A DNA stretch of 35,970 nucleotides, taken from the NCBI GenBank assembly GCA_964506075.1, contig CAZDKO010000016.1, positions 1 through 35,970 of the forward strand. Reading direction: 5' to 3'. Numbering within the stretch: position 1 is the first letter of the stretch; the number at the start of each line of letters is the position of its first letter. The DNA is from CAZDKO01 sp964506075 [NCBI: uncultured bacterium] (GTDB lineage: Bacteria; CAZDME01; JAYEMH01). A program made the position numbers and the translations under genes. Below are positions 24,001 through 33,000 of the stretch, one piece after another. Under the pieces are notes generated by a model that was given only the letters and a program-made list of their open reading frames with translations, was not told where the DNA came from and did no database searches.

Positions 24001-27000
24001 AAACGGCTGATTTTATCTCCTTAGAAGACGGGACTTCTCTGATAAACGCCATTCTTTCCATGGCTTCTTATGACTACACTTATTTACGCGCTCTGTATGG
24101 AAAATTCAGCCAGGAAGAAAAATCAACGCTTATTATCGGGAAAAATTTCCATCCCTCGGCTTTATTAGGACCGGAAGACCGGAAGAAACTTTTAGGGGCG
24201 GTGGATTATGAAGACGATATCGCCAAAGAAGAAAATCTGGAAGCCGCCAAAAACGTATCACTCTTCTGTAATCCTATGGATGGAGGTTTAGGTGCTTCCG
24301 TGGCCAGATGGCAGTATTTAAAAAATATCTGGGAGCAGATTTTTAGAACCGGTGCAGTCAGATTAGGGGCTAAAGGAACGGACCTTTATTTTGAAGTTGA
24401 GCTATCCGGTTTTGATGAAAAAGGTAATCCTAAATTAGTCCGCGAAAAAGTAAACATTACCGAACTTAAATACCTGCAGATATTCAGTACCATCAGTCAA
24501 TATGGAAAAGTAGTGATTCAGGAATTAGTTAATGAGGAAAGTTTAAAACCGATAAAGGAATTTCTGGATACACCCTACCTGCTGGATAGGATTGACGCCA
24601 GAATACCCCGGGGAGAAAAGCGAACTTATAGAGATTTCATTACCGGTATTTCCAATTTAGAGGTTCCGGAAGATTTTATAATTCAGGCCTCCCTGCCGAC
24701 TGTTGAAAAAGAAGGGGAAAAACTTACCCTGGAAAGAACCGCTCCGGGCGGCCACGGACAGCTGGGTACTATGGCTTTATATGGGGCTTTAGAATATCAA
24801 CCTTCTGCTGATGAGGGCTTGACCAGAATAAGAGCGATATACAACGGCGATGGTCCTAATAATGCTCCGGATGCCTATATAGTAGGCTGGATGGCCAGGA
24901 ATAATATTCCTATCGTGATGATTTCAACGACTAAAGCCGAAATTGATAAGAAAGGTGGTCAGATTGGCGTTGAAGTAACTAAAGAGGGTAAAGTCAGGAC
25001 CCAGATGTTGGAACTTGCCCAGGCCAAAGCTAATGGTCAGGACGGGTGGTTTGCCCGGATAGGGCTTCCCGGAGACCAGGGAGATGAAGGAGAGGCTTAT
25101 ACGCAGTATTTTAATACCAACACGGCTTTAATCAACTATTCGGTGCTGGCTCCATTCTTAAAGGATTTAGTAAACATAATCGGGGAGAAAAAATTTGCCG
25201 AGATAATAACCCCGGACCTTATAAGAAATGTGAAGAAACAAGGCGATAAGGAATTTATCCAGTTAGAGGGAGCTTTAGGCAGCGCCTTGCTTAACATAAA
25301 CGGTTTCATTCAGACTACGGATAATGCGGAGGTTAAAGCCCTCATAGGCAAATATAAATTGGATAGACTCCTTTACATCGTCAATGTTAATCAGGAATTA
25401 AGAGACAGCTTTTTTACCCCGGTTAAATTTTCTTATGATTATTGGCTCTACGGCAATTCAGACCATTTCGGGGTAAATACCAGCAGTTGGAAATTAGAAA
25501 ACCGTCGTCAAGGACACGTGCCTGGTTTTGAGCAGATGGATGAGTATTATAACGATGTTCAAAACTGTCTTGATGCTTTTGGTAATGCTTCAACCGTCAA
25601 TCTTGATTCTCTGGTGATTAAAGGTAAAGTGCATTTAAAAGATGCTGTTCTAAAGGGAGAGGTAATAATAGACAGCAAATATCCGGAAATATTTGATTTA
25701 AATTCTCCGGAGGCAAGGGCTCAATTCAAACAGACAGGGGATAAACCTTTAGTATTAGACAATATATCTCTCAGTATCAATGAAGAAGGCAGAATTAAGG
25801 TTAAATCCTTAAAGAAAGAACAGGCCAGGCCGTTTGTTATGACTATAGACGGACCTTCAGGCGTGGGTAAGTCACCGGCGGCTAAAGAATTAGCCCAGAG
25901 ACTTGATGCGGTTTATTTCTCTTACGGAAAAGTTTATCGATTGGTAACCTGGCTGGCACTTCAAGAAGGTATCAGGATTAGTGCTGATATGGATGAAAAC
26001 ACGGTTGAGCAGTTAGTTGAAATGGCTCAAAATATTAACCTGTCAGATTTAGAGGTTAAAATAAGAGAGGATAATCGCCGGTATCACTATTATAAAAATG
26101 AGGATGTAACCGATATTTTCTTTGAGGCCGATATTGCCGATAATGTTTCTTTTATTTCCAGGATTCCGCAGGTGCGCCAGATTTTAGCCCGGAAGATGAG
26201 AGATTTAATTAAAGATTTAAATAAAAAAGGTAAAAGCGTAATTTTAGACGGGCGGGTGGCTGGAGTAGAAGTAGTACCGGAGGCGGATATTAAAATATTC
26301 CTGACCGCCGATTTATCGGTACGGGCAGAAAGAAGAGCAGAAGAATTAATAGCCAAAAAAGGATTGGAATGGGTGTTTCTCGATATATGCGGAACCAAAC
26401 AGGAATATGAAAATTTATTGAAGGACCGGGGAGAAAATGGTGTCAGAGAAGAAGTGGTGAAAGCGATTCAAGAAAGTCTTGGTAGGAGAGACCGACTGGA
26501 TACTGAACGTAAATATCTTTCTGCCGCTCAATCGGCTCCTGAGGCAATAGTTATAGATTCAACTAATAAAATAAAAGATGAAACCGTAGCGGAAATATTA
26601 TCTATTAAAGATAAATTTGAACAGGAACATTTTGGTGGAGGAGCGGCGTCTCTATTAGCCAATTTATTTAGAGGCAGAGTCAAGGGATTAAACTGGGTGA
26701 CAAGAATTATCTTTGCCCCGGCCATCGTGCCGCATGAAGTCGCTCATTTCCTGATGGCCAAGCTAACGGGTAGTTCCTTTGAAAGAAAGGTCGGGGTCAA
26801 AGATTTCTTCAGCCGTATACCGGTTAAAGAAAAGGTTTCCCCATGGGTATATGCGGCCGGGCTTTTGGCTAATATCGCCATGATTTACGGGTTTGCGCCT
26901 CTACTGGTATCGCTGGGATATTCTTTTATCACCTTTAGTACCATTATTGGCGGCTTAATTTCATATTTTCTGGTGGCTAATCTGGCTTTCTTCGGAATAG

Positions 27001-30000
27001 AGTTGCTCTTGGATGCCATTACTCAAAAGGGAGACCTGAGTCGCTTACGGGCCAGGGATGATGTAAAGCAGAAGTTCTCGGTTTTTAGCCAGAAAATTAA
27101 ATCAGCGTTGCGCTTTTTAAATAAAGAAACCGGAAGCGTTCAGCTGTTTTTAAGTCCTTTTGTCTTAACGTTTGTCATCGGGGTAGGGGTCTTTTCGTTT
27201 GTTAATCCTTTTGTCTTAGCGTTTGCCGTGGGGGTGGGAATCTTTTCGTTTGTCTCCGGGATGGTATATTTGGCCCAGCGGGGAGAGGCCTATAAGTGGC
27301 AGGAGACCAAGGGACACACCCTGATGATAGTGGGGATGTTGGCCGGTCTCGGCGGGATAGCCAGTTTTGTCAGTTTAATTTTCTTTGGTTGGCAGGTTGC
27401 CTTGATATGTTTAACCGGGGTGGCGGGGATGTTATTTGCCTCGCTGATAGTTTATATTGTAATTGCCAAAAGGATAGTGGCCAGAGAAGTTATCAGGAAC
27501 GCCTTTAAAAGTGAAGAGGAAGTAAAGGCGGCGGTAAAGTTGGTGAAAGAGGCGGGTTTAAAATTTGCCGATCCCAGGGTAAATTTAGCGGCCAGAACCT
27601 GCCAGAAAGATATCAACCGTTTTAAAGAGAACCTGGAGGTTTTAAGCAAACTTTATTTGAACGAGATAGAAGAAGAGGAGATATATAAAGATATAGTGCT
27701 TAAATATGGAGTGGCTTCACCGCAAGCTCTGGAGAAAAGTGTAGAGGTAGCGCGGGAGGCGTATAAATGGGTACGTTTGGGTTCCAGAGATTATGAAGAC
27801 GGGCAGACGGTGAGACGGCAGGTTAAATCTCTTAATGATAAAGTTAACCGGCTGGAAGTTCTGGAGGCGTTATTAAAATTAGAGTACAGTTTATTCTGGG
27901 AAAGTATCAAGTGGGTGGAAGAACAGGTGGGCTATACGAGTGAAGCAGGCATACCCGAAACCGAATTAAGAGAAAGAGTGGTGCCGCACACGAGTTTACT
28001 TAATCTGGATGAATTAGATAAATTGGCGGAAAAAGACCTGGCGGTCAGGATACAAGAATTAAAGGAGAGCATCAAAAAAGAAAGCCAGAAAAAAGACGAC
28101 AGCGGATTGAGCCCGAGTTTGGGCGCGGCGGCGATGCCCGTCTACAGTTGGGACGACTATCAGAAAGCCCCTAAAGCCCGTATTACTGATTTTACTACCC
28201 TTAAAGAAAAAATAAATGAGCTGGGTGTAGCTTTGACTTTTTCCGGTTTAATGGAAGAATACGGCTTAATTAAGCGGGCCGCCGAGATCTTGCCGGAACT
28301 CTCAGTTTCTGAACGTTATTTTAAAAACCGGGGTGCTTATCAGGAGCTTATCTCCGAGATAATAAGTAAAGCCGGGTTAGTTGACCATCTTTTAAACAGC
28401 GACCCTATTCTCAGGCAGTGTTATGAAATTGCCCGCGAGTCTTACGAAGGAAAGACCTTTAGCTCCGGAGAAAGTTATTTGGTTCATGCTTTAAAAGAAG
28501 CCAACCAGATTCAAAAATGGGGTGAATATAGTGGTATTAAAGACTTGAACTTAGTTATTGCCGCCGGGCTTCTTCATAAAATACCGGTTAAAAATTTAAA
28601 AAGGGAAGCGGGATTTAAGAAATTAACAAATAAAAAACAGGCTCAGCGGATTATTGAGCTGATTGAGAAATTCAATGAAATAGAATCGCTTCCTTACTTG
28701 CCTCCTCGTAGCGGCCTTCATATTATCCAGAATCAAATGAATAAGATAATTAAGAAAACGGGAGGCGATGCGGCTTTAATGCTTTTGGTTCTTATTGATA
28801 AACTGGAAACCATAACTACTACTCAGAAAGGTTCCAGGGAAAGAGATTACGTTTATAGAGAAATTATAGATATCTACGCTTCTTTAGCTTCCCGTATCGG
28901 CCTTGAGGAGATAGCCAAAGAATTAAGAGACGAAGCCTTCAGGATAAATGACCCGGGAAGATACGAAGAAATCAAAAAAGGAATTGAAAGAGTTTTAGGA
29001 ATGAAGTACGAAGAAGCCGAGGCCTATCTCAACGTTAAAAGAACACAGCTTATAGCCGAACTTAAGAATTTAGGCGTAAATATAGACAAAGTGAAAATTT
29101 TTGCCCGGGTAAAGACGCCTTTCAGTATTTTTAGAAAAATCAGCGCTGAGGAAGAAAAAATCACGGCGGCTTATAAAAAAGAAAAGGTTTATAAAGAAGT
29201 CAGCGATTTAGAGGATTTATTCGGTTTTAGATTGGTTTTTGAATCCGACGAGGACCGTTGGAATGCTTTACCGGCAGTTGAGAAATTCGGTAAATATTTA
29301 CCGGGACAGACTAAACCGGAAAGAAAACTTACCAAAGAAGGAGTGGTCAGATACGAGGCTTTTCACGTCGGGATAAGGGATTCCAAAGGGCGGCCTTACG
29401 AAATTAAGTTTATGAATGAAGAAAACTTTGCCAAAGAACTGCAAGGTGAAGGAGCCCACTGGTTATTTGACCTTAGAAGGACAAACCCCGGTCAGATTTT
29501 TGAACCGGATAAGAACCCCTTAACCGGTAATTTCACTTTAGATTTTAAAAATCTGTATGAGGCCATATCCAAATGGGATTATGTTGATATACCGGTCAGG
29601 GAATACGGGAAGATTATTGCCTTAAGAACGTTAAGGGTGCTTTCTGAAACGACTCCTCTGGATATTGCCGCCAGCCGGGAAATAGATAACGTTAAAGATT
29701 ATAAGGGGTACCGTTTGCTCCGGGCGACTTATGATGTGGATACGTCTATTTTTGAAGTGAGCCCCAAGAGTACCCCGACTCAGAGAGATAAAAAAGGTGT
29801 TTTAGAAACAGGCGATGTGGTTGAGATTATTACCGAAAAAGATAACCTGCTCAGAGCCGACGCTCAAAGCCAGATTTTAAGAATGTGGACCTGGGGAAAA
29901 TTCAGACACCCCAGAACCGATCTGATTATTAAAATCCTGGCTGACGTTAATAAGGGAAAGACTATGAATGAAAGAAGAGAGGCTTTGGAAAAGGAAGTCT

Positions 30001-33000
30001 TCTTACAGAAAGCTATCAGGGAAGGCAAGAAATATTTTGAAAAGGCGGTCTTTGATGAATTAAATAAAGAGGATATTAATAATTTATGGGAAACCATCGC
30101 TCAGGAATTGGGTTTTGCCAACGGAACCGAATTATACGCTTCTTTAGGCGTCGGCGGGGTTAATCTGGAACAAATAGAAAAAGAAGCCCAGAATATAATG
30201 GGACAGAAATTTACTTTAGCAATCACAGCGCCTAAGAAAATTGTGGAACAGGAAAGCCGCGGCGGAATCTATAACCTTGAATTTACCACCTTACAGGATA
30301 AGTTAGGTTTGGTGAGAAAAATTGCCAATATTTTGAGCAAGAGGAAAATTAATATTATCGGTTCAAAACAAACCCGGTTATCAGACAACAGAGTCAAAAT
30401 AAGAGTTACGGTTAACGTTAATAAATATGAAGAGATCGGTAAAATTATTGAAGAATTCAGGAGAGCGGTTGAAGAAATGGATATCACTCCTCAGGGAGAT
30501 TTAAACGCCCTCCGGTCCCAGACAAACAGAAAGAGAATTTATATACTTGCTGAAGATAAGGTGGGTTTACTGGAAGAAGTCGCCCGGGTATTTGAGAGTA
30601 AGAATATTAATATATACAGGTTTGAAGGATTCTCGTCAACTGAGAAAGCCGGTTTCTGTGAATGCGAGTTTGAACTGGATGTTCCGAAAGGTATAACCAG
30701 TAAAAACTTACAGCAAAGTCTTGAAAATATAATGGGTTATAATATCAGTACCGAGATCAGTGATATTACCACCTCCCGCCGCGGCCGGGCGGACAGCTTT
30801 ATCTGGCAGGGTACAGAGTCAATGAAAGAATTTAAAGCCAATTTTAGCCGGATAAAAGAAAATGACGTTACGGCTAAATATAGAGAAAGACTGGTAAAAA
30901 TTTTAGATGAATATTTAAATAAAACCAGTTTATCAAAAGAGAAAAAAGAAGATTTGCTTAAAAGGACTAAAGAAATCACTATATATGGATTTACCTCTAT
31001 CGTTAAAGGTGAAAATGATTTCTTCTTAGACTGGAATGACGTGGAGAAAAACGAATTATTTGTGGCTGAGGACGTAATTTCAGAGCTTGATAACCGGGGT
31101 CCGCCGACACTTGTTGATGAATATTTCCTCCACACCATTCTCTGTCCCGCCTTAGGACATTACGCCGCCATTATTGAACAGCAAAAAATCTTTCCGGAAC
31201 ATTATTTCTTCGGCCAGTACGAAGAAGAAAAAGGAATTAAATATCTCCCCGGCCACAAAGGTGATATCAATCGTCCGTTTAAAGGATTACTGGGTGAAAT
31301 CATAAGAGAGGGAATTGATACCGGAGAATATAAAGATACGGAGCTGGCCATAGTTAACTCACCTTACATACGTACAGTCGGCGATTTTAATTTAGGTGCT
31401 TTTAGAAAGATTGTCAGTCCGGCCCGAATGAAAGAATTAGGGAAAAAAGCCAGCGAGATAATCAGAAGCTGCGAGAGCCGAAAGCCCGAAATATGGCATA
31501 TTAATTCCTCAGGCGCCGGCGGCGGGGTGGCGGATATACTTAAGAGCCAGATTCCTCTTTCCAGAAAACTGGGTATAAATATGACCTGGTTTGTAATCGG
31601 CGGGGAAAATAGATTTTTTAATATTACCAAGAGTTTCCACAATGCTTTCCAGGGCGATAATTATGCGCAGATTAACGACAGCGATTTAGAATATTATAAA
31701 AAGGTTAACGCCAAAAATGCCGACGGCATACTTAAAATTCAGAAGGAGAAAAATTTACCCGACCCGGACATTATAATCATCCATGACCCGCAGCCGGCGG
31801 CTTTAATCAATCATTTTAAATCAATATTCCCCAACGCCAAGTTTATCTGGCGAATTCATATTCAACCTGATATTTCTGACGATGAGGCTTATCCGAGCCG
31901 GAGAGTCTGGAACTTCTTAAAAGAGTATATCAAATTGTATGACATGGCCGTAAACCACGAAAAAAATCAAATCTTTACCGAAACCGGTTTAGATTTTAAT
32001 CAAATCCGTCCTTCAATAGACCCGACTTCTTTAAACAATATTGAACTTAAGCCGTACGGGGATTTCATAAAATCCACCTGTGAAAAATACGATATACCCC
32101 AGGATAGGCCAATTGTAATTCAAAACGCCAGATTTGACCCGTGGAAAGATCCTTTAGGGGTAATGGAAGCCTGGTATATGGCGGTGGAAACTCTTTTAAT
32201 ATCCCAGAATAAACCGATAAATCAAATTCCCAGACTGATGTTGAGCGGCCCTATGGCCGGAGATGATCCGGAGGGGGTGAAAATATTTAAGAGTCTTAAA
32301 GAGAAAGAAACGGAAATCTTGGTCAGATTCAGCCGTTTAGCCAAGAAGTATCCGGATAAAGCCGAGGATTTAACGTTCTTATCTTCTAAAGAAAAAAGAA
32401 ACATAATTCTACTGCCTTTACTTACCAAGGTCCCGACAACAGAAGAACAGGCTAATTTAGAGGTGATGGAAATACCGTCTAAGACCGCGGTTCTATCTTC
32501 GGCGCAGAGGGAAGCCATTACCAGCATGGGATATGACCCGGACAGTTTAAGACCTGACGATATTAACGGATTGGAGACCAATGTTTTTCAAACTGTTGCC
32601 GCCGTGATTATTTTGAAATCTATTAAAGAAGGGTTTGGTTTAGCCGTAGCCGGCGGGGCGTATCATGAGAAACCGATTATTGTCAGTGACGTCGGCGGCA
32701 TATCATCCCAGGTAATAGATATCAGAAAAGACCCCGTTAACGGCACGGCCTGTGTGGTGGGTATTGATCCGGAAACCGGGGAGTTCAAGAGAGAACTTTC
32801 TATTGAACAGACAGCCGAATATATTGAAAAGATAATTAACGGTGAAATAGATAAGGAGATGCCCAAGCGGTCAAAGCAATATATAACCGATAATTTCTTA
32901 ACCGACAGGCATCTTTTAGACTGGTATAACGTGATTCTAAAGGCGCTGTCTCAGCCGGCTAAAAAAGCTGATTCAACCACTCTTTATTCCGGTCCGGGAT

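Noticed and set aside
27296-27649. Small open stretches on both strands, repeated exactly at 33485-33838
   Set aside because: They duplicate only because the R1/R2 repeat does. They lie out of the main frame inside its membrane and coiled-coil module.
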